Source: an uncultured Bacilli bacterium
GTDB lineage: Bacteria > Bacillota_I > Bacilli_A > RF39 > UBA660
DNA: 13,894 bases
Reading direction: 5' to 3'
Assembly (NCBI GenBank): GCA_947631525.1
Contig: CANRLQ010000018.1
Coordinates: 1 to 13,894 of the forward strand
Position numbers and translations under genes: made by a program. The notes below the pieces were generated by a model. It was not told the DNA's origin. It ran no database searches and saw nothing but the letters and a program-made list of their open reading frames with translations. Of this stretch, positions 7,800 to 13,089 are shown in pieces (positions within the stretch are counted from its first letter, which is position 1; every line of letters starts with the position of its first letter).

Positions 7800-8261
7800 A
7801 TGAAATTACGAACTATTTTTCCTGTTGTATTATGTATATTAATCGGTTTTTTTATGGGGAACTTTATGTTTAGTCAGTATGGCAAAGCAGAAAATATAAG
7901 TAATGTAGGAGAAACTAATGGAGAAACTTTGAAATTTTTACAATCAGGTGTTTATTCTAGTAAAAAAGCAATGGAAGATGGTATGAAAAATTTTAACTAT
8001 TATATATATAATATAAAAGATAATATGTATTATACATATATAGGTATAACTAAAGATGAAAATTTAGAGAAATTAAAAAAACATTTTAAAGAAAAAGGAT
8101 ATGATATATATATAGTAGATATATATGTTGATAATCAACAATTTATTGAAACATTAAATCAATATGAAAAAGTATTAAAAGAAACAACTGATTCTAAAAC
8201 AATTGATGCTGTTTGTAGTCAAGTACTTAGTAAGTATGAGGAGATAGTACTTAATGATTAG
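7800..8261 (+). CDS. Membrane-anchored SPOR-domain protein, SpoIIB-like
   Basis: 153 residues. A short basic N-terminus and one membrane segment (about residues 6-24) are followed by an extracytoplasmic domain. Residues ~48-112 fit the SPOR pattern: a first half with SGVYSSKKAMEDGMKNF and a second half with YYTYIGITKDENLEKLKKHF and KGYDIYIV. SPOR domains bind peptidoglycan with stripped stem peptides. Position supports SpoIIB, the septal sporulation protein encoded ahead of maf-radC in B. subtilis: here the gene is directly upstream of radC and overlaps it by 8 nt. It is about half the length of B. subtilis SpoIIB and lacks the longer cytoplasmic part, so the name is an inference from domain plus location. 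The ATG at 7800 has a GGTGAT ribosome site at 7791-7796. A general SPOR division protein is the alternative. Confidence 0.6.
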   Translation: MKLRTIFPVVLCILIGFFMGNFMFSQYGKAENISNVGETNGETLKFLQSGVYSSKKAMEDGMKNFNYYIYNIKDNMYYTYIGITKDENLEKLKKHFKEKGYDIYIVDIYVDNQQFIETLNQYEKVLKETTDSKTIDAVCSQVLSKYEEIVLND

Positions 8262-8937
8262 AATAAAAGATTTACCTATAAATGATAGACCAATTGAAAG
8301 ATTAATCATGGTAGGTGCTAGAAACTTAAGTAATGAAGAGTTATTAGCAATTGTTTTAAAAACAGGAACAAAAGATGAATCAGTAAAAGAACTTGCTAGT
8401 AAAATATTATCAAAAGCAGGTAAAATAGAAAATATAAAAAATTTAACATTTGAACAATTAATGAATATAAAAGGAATTGGACCTTCAAAAGCTGCTATCT
8501 TACTTGCAAGCATTGAAATAGGTAAAAGGTGTAATCGTAATATCGATAGTTTAAATAATTTAAAATTAGTTAATTCTGAACTTGTTTATCAATATTTTAA
8601 AAATGTTATAGGTGATGAAAAACAAGAGTATTTTTATTGCCTTTACTTGGATAATAATAAAAGAATAATTAAAAATAAATTGCTTTTTTTAGGAACATTA
8701 AATCATAGTTTAGTTCATCCAAGAGAAATATTTAAAGAAGCATATTTATGTGGTGCTGTTTCTATTATATGTGTTCATAATCACCCAACAGGTAATATAA
8801 CTCCTAGTAGGCAGGATTTAGAAATAACTAAAAATTTGATAACAATAGGTAAGCTACTTGGTATTGGAATAGATGATCATATTATAATAGGTAATGATAA
8901 TTACTATAGTTTTTTTGAAAATGGTAATATAATGTAG
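8254..8937 (+). CDS. radC: RadC family JAMM/MPN protein
   Basis: 227 residues, the usual RadC length. The N-terminal part has the UPF0758 opening (IKDLPINDRPIERL) and a helix-hairpin-helix-like segment around MNIKGIGPSKAAILLAS. The C-terminal JAMM metallo-domain is intact: the VHPREIFKEA glutamate, H175 and H177 in VHNHPTG, and D188 in ITPSRQD, the expected zinc ligands. RadC was once named a repair protein, but that link is not established and its biochemical role remains unclear. The ATG at 8254 lies inside the end of the preceding gene (8-nt overlap) with GAGGAG at 8238-8243, so translation is probably coupled. Placement between a SPOR protein and mreC matches the Bacillus maf-radC-mre order, with maf and mreB missing. 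Confidence 0.95.
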   Translation: MIRIKDLPINDRPIERLIMVGARNLSNEELLAIVLKTGTKDESVKELASKILSKAGKIENIKNLTFEQLMNIKGIGPSKAAILLASIEIGKRCNRNIDSLNNLKLVNSELVYQYFKNVIGDEKQEYFYCLYLDNNKRIIKNKLLFLGTLNHSLVHPREIFKEAYLCGAVSIICVHNHPTGNITPSRQDLEITKNLITIGKLLGIGIDDHIIIGNDNYYSFFENGNIM

Positions 8938-8963
8938 AAAAAATACAAATAATGTATTATAAT
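8935..8963 (+). promoter_or_regulatory. Possible internal promoter before mreC
   Basis: TAGAAA at 8935-8940 (4 of 6 to consensus), a 17-bp spacer, and TATAAT at 8958-8963. It overlaps the radC stop codon. No terminator separates radC from mreC, so this would add to read-through from upstream. Confidence 0.45.
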
Positions 8964-8980
8964 TTAGGTAGGTGATTATT

Positions 8981-9835
8981 ATGTACAAAAGGAGAAAAAT
9001 AGAAAGAAGATATGTAGTTATTATAATACTAGTTGTAGCAACTCTTCTATTAGGGTTATTTTCTTATAGTATAAATGATAATCGAAAACTAAATATTATT
9101 GAAAAAAGTATTAAAGATGCAGGTTTAATTATTAATAAAACAATAAATGTACCAATTAATTTTGTTAAAGATAAAATAGATGAAGCTAAATCTAAACATA
9201 AAATATATGAAAAATATAAAAAATTATCTAAAAAATATGAAAAAGTTGAATTAATGGAAGCTAAATATCAAGAATCTTTAAAAGAAATAAAAGAATTAAA
9301 AGAAACATTGGAACTTAATAAAACATTATCAGAAAGTTCTTATTTAAATGCTTCTGTAATAAATCGTGATATAGGTGATTTTTATGATACAATGACTATT
9401 GATAAAGGTAGTAAAAATGGTGTAAAAAAAGATATGGCTGTTATAACTAATAAAGGTTTAATTGGAAGAATAATAAAAGTATCTAATTTTAACAGTGTGG
9501 TAAAATTATTAACTGATAATGATTCTAATAGTAAAATATCTGTAAAAATAAAAGTTAATGAAAACGATTATGTTTATGGATTATTAGTAGGATATAAAGA
9601 AAAAAATAAAACCTTTATTATTGAAGGTATAGCTGAAAATACAGAAATAAAAAAAGGGTATGAAGTTACAACAACAGGTCTAGGTAATACATTTCCAAGT
9701 GGTATATTAATTGGTAAAGTTAAAAAAGTTAGTACTGATAATTTTGATTTAGCTAAAACCGTAGAAGTTGAATCACTTGTTAATTTTGATAATATTACTT
9801 ATGTAACTATATTAAAAAGGAATATGGAAAAATGA
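8981..9835 (+). CDS. mreC: Cell-shape protein MreC
   Basis: 284 residues. The layout is that of MreC: a basic cytoplasmic start, one membrane helix (about residues 11-31), a Lys/Glu-rich coiled coil (about 60-115) and a C-terminal beta-rich domain containing DFYDTMTIDKGSKNGV, AVITNKGLIGRI, LLTDNDS and TTGLGNTFPSGILIGKV, all hallmark MreC segments. MreC links the MreB/RodA/PBP2 elongation machinery across the membrane. The ATG at 8981 is chosen because AGGTGAT at 8970-8976 is the ribosome site; an in-frame GTG at 8972 lies within it. The stop TGA at 9833-9835 overlaps the mreD start by 4 nt. No mreB precedes it here, unlike the Bacillus arrangement. Confidence 0.93.
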   Translation: MYKRRKIERRYVVIIILVVATLLLGLFSYSINDNRKLNIIEKSIKDAGLIINKTINVPINFVKDKIDEAKSKHKIYEKYKKLSKKYEKVELMEAKYQESLKEIKELKETLELNKTLSESSYLNASVINRDIGDFYDTMTIDKGSKNGVKKDMAVITNKGLIGRIIKVSNFNSVVKLLTDNDSNSKISVKIKVNENDYVYGLLVGYKEKNKTFIIEGIAENTEIKKGYEVTTTGLGNTFPSGILIGKVKKVSTDNFDLAKTVEVESLVNFDNITYVTILKRNMEK

Positions 9836-10329
9836 AAATATCTATAATAACAATAATTGTATCCTTTATTTTAGATGGAATTATTTCTAATTTTATTTCA
9901 CTTGATTCGTATTTAAAACCACTTTTTACTGTTGTTAGTCTAATAATAATATATCCATTTTTACATAACAAACAAAATGAATATTTAAAGATAGCTTTTA
10001 TAACAGGAATATTATATGATATTATTTATACTAATACTATATTTTTAAATGCCATTATATTTATATTATTAGCTTTTACAATTATTAAAATAAATGTATT
10101 TATAACTAATAATTTTATAAATGTAGGATTTATAAGTTTATTTATCGTAATTATATATAAAATAGTTAATTTTTTTATTCTTGTAATAATTGGATATTTA
10201 AATTTGAATTTTAATGTATTGTTAAATTCCATAATTAAATCATTACTATTAAATATTTTATATACAGTAGTTGCATATTTTATAACAGATAAAATAGCTA
10301 GAAAAAATAATATTTATAAAATAGATTAA
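9832..10329 (+). CDS. mreD: Cell-shape membrane protein MreD
   Basis: 165 residues, almost entirely hydrophobic, with about five membrane segments, the normal size and character of MreD. Its sequence is poorly conserved in general, so the call rests on position: it overlaps mreC by 4 nt (ATGA), the standard mreC-mreD junction. The visible FITGILYDIIYTNT segment resembles the family's G-hh-hD motif in the second or third helix. MreD works with MreC in the elongasome. There is no separate ribosome site of note beyond AAAGG at 9818-9822 inside mreC. Confidence 0.85.
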   Translation: MKISIITIIVSFILDGIISNFISLDSYLKPLFTVVSLIIIYPFLHNKQNEYLKIAFITGILYDIIYTNTIFLNAIIFILLAFTIIKINVFITNNFINVGFISLFIVIIYKIVNFFILVIIGYLNLNFNVLLNSIIKSLLLNILYTVVAYFITDKIARKNNIYKID

Positions 10330-10375
10330 ATGTTATTTTTTTTTATTTTAAACATATAATTTACTGGGTGATTAT

Positions 10376-10999
10376 ATGGATAATGAATTACTAAGAATAA
10401 AAGAAGAAATAAAAAATAAAAAAAATAGTAAAAAAATAATTAAAAATAAAAAAGTAAATAATAAATTATTAAATTATTTTAGTAAGTTTTTAATAACAAT
10501 TATTTTAACTTTAACAACCCTTATTATGTTAAAAAATAATACAAAATTTAAGACTTTTTTTTATAAAAATGTTTATGAAACTAATTTTTCATTCGCAACT
10601 ATTAACAAGTGGTATAAAAACTTATTTGGTTCACCAATACCATTTTCTGATATTATTGAAAATAAAGAGACAAATGCTGTATTCAATGAAAAACTTTCAT
10701 ATAATGATAAAACTAAATATAAAGATGGTGTTAAATTAACTGTTTCGAAAGATTATTTAACACCTGTTATTGAAAGTGGGATAGTTGTCTTTATTGGTGA
10801 AAAAGAAGGGTATGGTAATACAGTTATTGTTCAACAGATAAATGGGATAGATGTATGGTATGGTAATTTAAATGTAACTAGTGTTAAATTATATGATTAT
10901 GTTGAAAAAGGTAGTTTACTTGGTGAAGTAAATGATAAAACATTATATTTGATTTATAAAAAAGATGGAAAAGTATTAAATTATGAAAAATATATTTAA
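10376..10999 (+). CDS. spoIVFA: SpoIVFA-like membrane protein with degenerate M23 (LytM) domain
   Basis: 207 residues. A Lys-rich cytoplasmic N-terminus precedes one membrane helix (about residues 36-53). The C-terminal ~90 residues have the M23/LytM beta-fold pattern: YLTPVIESGIVVFIGEKEGY, GNTVIVQQINGIDVWYGNL, and VEKGSLLGEV. The metal ligands of active M23 peptidases are missing: the usual HxxxD and HxH positions are occupied by other residues (for example DVWYGNL instead of HxYxHL). This is what SpoIVFA looks like: a non-enzymatic partner that anchors and restrains SpoIVFB in the outer forespore membrane until SpoIVB signalling. The following gene is spoIVFB, with 17-nt overlap. The ATG at 10376 has GGGTGAT at 10366-10372. 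The function is inferred from domain plus gene pair; a generic degenerate LytM factor is the alternative. Confidence 0.75.
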   Translation: MDNELLRIKEEIKNKKNSKKIIKNKKVNNKLLNYFSKFLITIILTLTTLIMLKNNTKFKTFFYKNVYETNFSFATINKWYKNLFGSPIPFSDIIENKETNAVFNEKLSYNDKTKYKDGVKLTVSKDYLTPVIESGIVVFIGEKEGYGNTVIVQQINGIDVWYGNLNVTSVKLYDYVEKGSLLGEVNDKTLYLIYKKDGKVLNYEKYI

Positions 11000-11726
11000 A
11001 ATTCATCCTTTATATTATTTGACAGCTTTATTATGTATTTTAACTGGTCTTTTTAAAGATTTTACATATATATCTATTATTATAATTTTTCATGAAATAG
11101 GTCATATTATGGGAGCTTTTTATTATAAATGGAAAATAGATAAAGTTATTTTATTACCATTTGGTGGAATTACTATTTTTAATGAATGTATAAATAAAAG
11201 TTTAAAAGAAGAATTTATCATTTTAATATTAGGTCCTCTTTTTCAAATTATATTTTATTTAATTATAAACATCTTTTTTGTTAAGGATATTTTATTTACT
11301 AATTATCATTATTTTTTACTTTTTTTCAATTTATTACCAATTATTCCTTTAGATGGTTCTAAATTAATTAATATTGTATTAAATAAAATATTTTCCTTTA
11401 CCAAAAGTCATTTATTAACAATATATATATCTATAATTACAATATTATTTATAATTTCTTATGGTTTTTTAAATAGTAGTTTAATTTGTTTATTAATCGT
11501 TTTCTTTTTAATTATTAAAGTAATAGATGAATATATAAAACATGACTATTTATTTAATCGTTTTTTATTAGAACGTTATAGTTATGAATTTGATTTTAAA
11601 AAAATAAAAAATATAAAAGGATTAAATTTAAAAAAAATGAAAAAAGATAATCGTCATATTTTTTATTTAAATCGTTTTTATACAGAAAAGGAAATATTAC
11701 AAAAAAGATTTAAAAATAGCCCTTAA
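10983..11726 (+). CDS. spoIVFB: SpoIVFB-like intramembrane metalloprotease (site-2 protease, M50)
   Basis: 247 residues with about six membrane segments. The zinc site is intact: H37-E38-xx-H41 in FHEIGH within a membrane helix, and D124 in NLLPIIPLDGS as third ligand. The N-terminal IHPLYYLTALLCILTG and the PFGGIT segment after the HExxH helix are typical of the SpoIVFB branch of M50. In spore formers it cleaves pro-sigma-K in the mother cell after release by SpoIVB. B. subtilis SpoIVFB is longer and ends in a CBS domain; here the tail after the last membrane helix (~60 basic residues, starting NRFLLERYSYEF) seems too short for a complete one. The start at 10983 lies within the end of the spoIVFA-like gene with no strong ribosome site of its own, implying translational coupling and a fixed ratio. 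Confidence 0.88.
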   Translation: MKNIFKIHPLYYLTALLCILTGLFKDFTYISIIIIFHEIGHIMGAFYYKWKIDKVILLPFGGITIFNECINKSLKEEFIILILGPLFQIIFYLIINIFFVKDILFTNYHYFLLFFNLLPIIPLDGSKLINIVLNKIFSFTKSHLLTIYISIITILFIISYGFLNSSLICLLIVFFLIIKVIDEYIKHDYLFNRFLLERYSYEFDFKKIKNIKGLNLKKMKKDNRHIFYLNRFYTEKEILQKRFKNSP

Positions 11727-11731
11727 AATAT

Positions 11732-11760
11732 TTGACTTTTTAATAGTTTTATGATAAAAT
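11732..11760 (+). promoter_or_regulatory. Promoter for the rplU-ysxB-rpmA operon
   Basis: TTGACT at 11732-11737, a 17-bp spacer, and TAAAAT at 11755-11760 with TG at 11752-11753 (extended -10). It begins a few bases after the spoIVFB stop and drives the structured leader of rplU. No terminator separates spoIVFB from it. Confidence 0.75.
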
Positions 11761-11764
11761 TCTA

Positions 11765-11856
11765 TATTGTGTAGAGCCTCACTCTACAACCACTCAAAAA
11801 AGGTTATAAAAACTTATAGTTACCTTAATGGTGAGTCTTAGAAAATTAAGGAGGTA
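11765..11856 (+). ncRNA. L21-type ribosomal protein leader
   Basis: A structured 5' leader upstream of rplU, matching in location the L21 leader known in Bacillota. Three helices can be drawn. TGTAGAG (11770-11776) pairs with CTCTACA (11782-11788) around a CCTCA loop. GG-T-TATAA (11802-11809) pairs with TTATA...ACC (11814-11824). CCTTAAT (11823-11829) pairs with ATTAAGG (11845-11851), which overlaps the AAGGAGG ribosome site at 11848-11854. The third helix competes with the second for CC and could hide the ribosome site. The first hairpin's loop CTCA (11778-11781) can also pair with TGAG (11832-11835). Autoregulation by L21 is the expected role, inferred from the family. Confidence 0.7.
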
Positions 11857-11860
11857 AAAT

Positions 11861-12160
11861 ATGAAAGCTATTATTGAAACAGGTGGAAAACAATACGGTG
11901 TAGATGAAGGAACAATTCTTTATATTGAAAAACTTGATGTTGAAGCTGGAGATAAAGTTAAATTTGATCGTGTTCTTATGGCTAACGGAGTAGCAGGAAG
12001 ACCATACATTGATGGAGCTTCAGTAGAAGGTAAAGTTTTAAAAAATGGTAAGAATAAAAAAGTAATTGTATATAAATACAATGCTAAAAAGAAATACCGT
12101 AAAAAACAAGGACATCGTCAACCTTACACAAAAGTAGAAATTACTTCAATTAAAGCATAA
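11861..12160 (+). CDS. rplU: 50S ribosomal protein L21
   Basis: 99 residues, near the usual ~102. The start MKAIIETGGKQYGVDEG and the C-terminal YKYNAKKKYRKKQGHRQPYT, which holds the L21 signature, are unmistakable. L21 binds 23S rRNA in the large subunit. The ATG at 11861 has AAGGAGG at 11848-11854 with 6-nt spacing. The gene uses more CGT/CGC and other favoured codons than its neighbours, as highly expressed genes do. The stop TAA overlaps the next start by one base (TAATG), so ysxB is probably translated by re-initiation. Confidence 0.98.
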   Translation: MKAIIETGGKQYGVDEGTILYIEKLDVEAGDKVKFDRVLMANGVAGRPYIDGASVEGKVLKNGKNKKVIVYKYNAKKKYRKKQGHRQPYTKVEITSIKA

Positions 12161-12450
12161 TGATAAAAATTACTGTAAAAGATGATACTATTACAATAAA
12201 AGGACATGCTGAATTTAATGATTATGGTAAAGATATAGTGTGTGCTAGTGTAAGTAGTATTGCTATAACTTCTATAAACGCAATAATAAGAATTGATAAA
12301 GATGCAATTGATTATTCTCAAGATGAAGGATTTATTGAAGTAAAGATAAAGAGACATTCAGAAGTTATTGATGTCTTGTTAGAAAATATGATATCTTTGT
12401 TTAAAGAATTAGAAAGTCAATATAAAAATAATGTAAAAATATATGAATAA
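12160..12450 (+). CDS. prp: Ribosomal-processing cysteine protease Prp (YsxB)
   Basis: 96 residues of the Prp/YsxB family. The catalytic pair is visible: H16 in KGHAEFNDYGKDIVCA and C28, 12 residues apart as in the Staphylococcus aureus enzyme, followed by SVSSIAITSINAI. Prp cuts the N-terminal extension from L27 in Bacillota and some relatives. Its gene sits between rplU and rpmA, as usual. The start overlaps the rplU stop (TAATG) and there is no independent strong ribosome site, consistent with a low, coupled yield. The substrate is encoded immediately downstream and carries the expected cleavage site. Confidence 0.95.
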   Translation: MIKITVKDDTITIKGHAEFNDYGKDIVCASVSSIAITSINAIIRIDKDAIDYSQDEGFIEVKIKRHSEVIDVLLENMISLFKELESQYKNNVKIYE

Positions 12451-12462
12451 GGAGGTAATCTC

Positions 12463-12750
12463 GTGAAATTATTAGTTTTAGATATACAATTATTCGCTCA
12501 TAAAAAAGGGCAAGGGTCAACTAAAAACGGTCGTGATTCAGAATCTAAAAGATTAGGTGCTAAAGCAGCTGATGGTGAATTCATTACTGGTGGTTCAATT
12601 ATTTATCGTCAACGTGGTACTAAAATTTATCCAGGTGTAAATGTTGGAATAGGTAGTGATGACACATTATATGCTAAAGTAGATGGAATTGTAAAATTTG
12701 AAAGACGCGGAAAAGATAGAAAACAAGCTAGTGTTTATCCAGAAATTTAA
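12463..12750 (+). CDS. rpmA: 50S ribosomal protein L27 with cleavable N-terminal extension
   Basis: 95 residues. The core is standard L27 (AHKKGQGSTKNGRDSESKRLG onward, GGSIIYRQRGTKIYPG, ending SVYPEI). Ahead of it is an 11-residue extension, MKLLVLDIQLF, that Prp is expected to remove between F11 and A12; the exposed AHKKG tail then reaches the peptidyl-transferase centre. The extension is slightly longer than the S. aureus one and has QLF in place of QFF. The start is GTG at 12463, set by AAGGAGGT at 12449-12456, which overlaps the prp stop. It is the last gene of the rplU operon and is followed by a terminator. Confidence 0.98.
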   Translation: MKLLVLDIQLFAHKKGQGSTKNGRDSESKRLGAKAADGEFITGGSIIYRQRGTKIYPGVNVGIGSDDTLYAKVDGIVKFERRGKDRKQASVYPEI

Positions 12751-12752
12751 TG

Positions 12753-12776
12753 AAATTAGGTTATTCCTAATTTTTT
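12753..12776 (+). terminator. Intrinsic terminator of the rplU-prp-rpmA operon
   Basis: AAATTAGG (12753-12760) pairs with CCTAATTT (12766-12773) around a 5-nt loop and is followed by more T residues to 12776. It begins two bases after the rpmA stop. Confidence 0.88.
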
Positions 12777-12836
12777 AATTTTTTCAATAAATTTTGATAT
12801 TATATAGTTATATTATCATTAATTTTTTTAATATAA

Positions 12837-12865
12837 TTGACAAAAAATATAAAAAATAATATACT
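12837..12865 (+). promoter_or_regulatory. Sigma-A promoter for the T-box/trpS unit
   Basis: TTGACA at 12837-12842, a 17-bp spacer and TATACT at 12860-12865. The 60 bp between the preceding terminator and this promoter are featureless A/T. Confidence 0.85.
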
Positions 12866-12871
12866 AATTTT

Positions 12872-13078
12872 AGAAAGCTATGAATTAGATTAGTAAATAT
12901 TAAATAAAATTTATAGAGAGTAACTGTGTGGTGGAAAGTTATAGTTTTATAATATTGAATGGACTAATGAGTGAGTTGGGGAAAAATAAGTATCCAACTA
13001 CGGTATTTAACCGTTAAATTAAAACTATATGATAGTATAGGTGGCAAATATTCTTATCCTAATGGATAAGATTTTTTT
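12872..13078 (+). ncRNA. Tryptophan T-box leader of trpS
   Basis: A transcription-attenuating T-box riboswitch. The base of Stem I pairs ATTAGT (12888-12893 region) with ACTAAT (12963-12968). On its 3' side the specifier loop reads GAA-TGG-A with TGG (Trp codon) at 12960-12962; the facing side carries AGTAAAT. The distal Stem I region has AGAGAG and GGTGGAAAG. Smaller hairpins follow: GTTGG (12975-12979) with CCAAC (12994-12998), and ACGGT (13000-13004) with ACCGT (13010-13014). The T-box core is TAGGTGGCAA (13038-13047): UGGC (13042-13045) would pair with an uncharged GCCA acceptor end, fitting a G73 discriminator as in bacterial tRNA-Trp. The antiterminator pairs TAGG (13038-13041) with CCTA (13058-13061), excluding the terminator at 13052-13078. 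Uncharged tRNA-Trp should switch trpS on. Confidence 0.9.
13052..13078 (+). terminator. Regulated terminator of the trpS T-box
   Basis: TCTTATCC (13052-13059) pairs with GGATAAGA (13064-13071) around a 4-nt TAAT loop, followed by seven T residues. Its 5' arm and loop contain the CCTA needed for the antiterminator, so the two structures exclude each other. The trpS ribosome site AGGAGG (13079-13084) starts right after it. Confidence 0.9.
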
Positions 13079-13089
13079 AGGAGGAAAAT

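Noticed and set aside
7618..7803. Plus-strand open frame of 61 codons spanning the proS end
   Set aside because: It is out of frame with proS and crosses the terminator at 7720-7752; no independent support.
8175..8513. Minus-strand open frame of 112 codons
   Set aside because: It is antisense to the start of radC, whose conserved protein sequence is unmistakable.
9829..9838. Possible TGA-as-Trp code (Mycoplasma-like)
   Set aside because: Trp positions in ProRS, RadC-cluster proteins and TrpRS are TGG, and the TGA at 9833-9835 falls exactly at the expected end of MreC overlapping the mreD start.
10026..10232. Minus-strand open frame of 68 codons
   Set aside because: It is antisense to mreD and reflects its AT-rich hydrophobic codons.
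10330..10360. T-run and TATAAT between mreD and the spoIVFA-like gene as terminator plus promoter
   Set aside because: The T-run has no hairpin ahead of it, and no acceptable -35 hexamer pairs with the TATAAT at 10355-10360; in such AT-rich DNA both are likely chance.
12124..12357. Minus-strand open frame of 77 codons
   Set aside because: It is antisense to prp, where catalytic residues are conserved on the + strand.
12777..12836. AT-rich spacer between the rpmA terminator and the trpS promoter
   Set aside because: I see no open frame, repeat or hairpin worth reporting in it.
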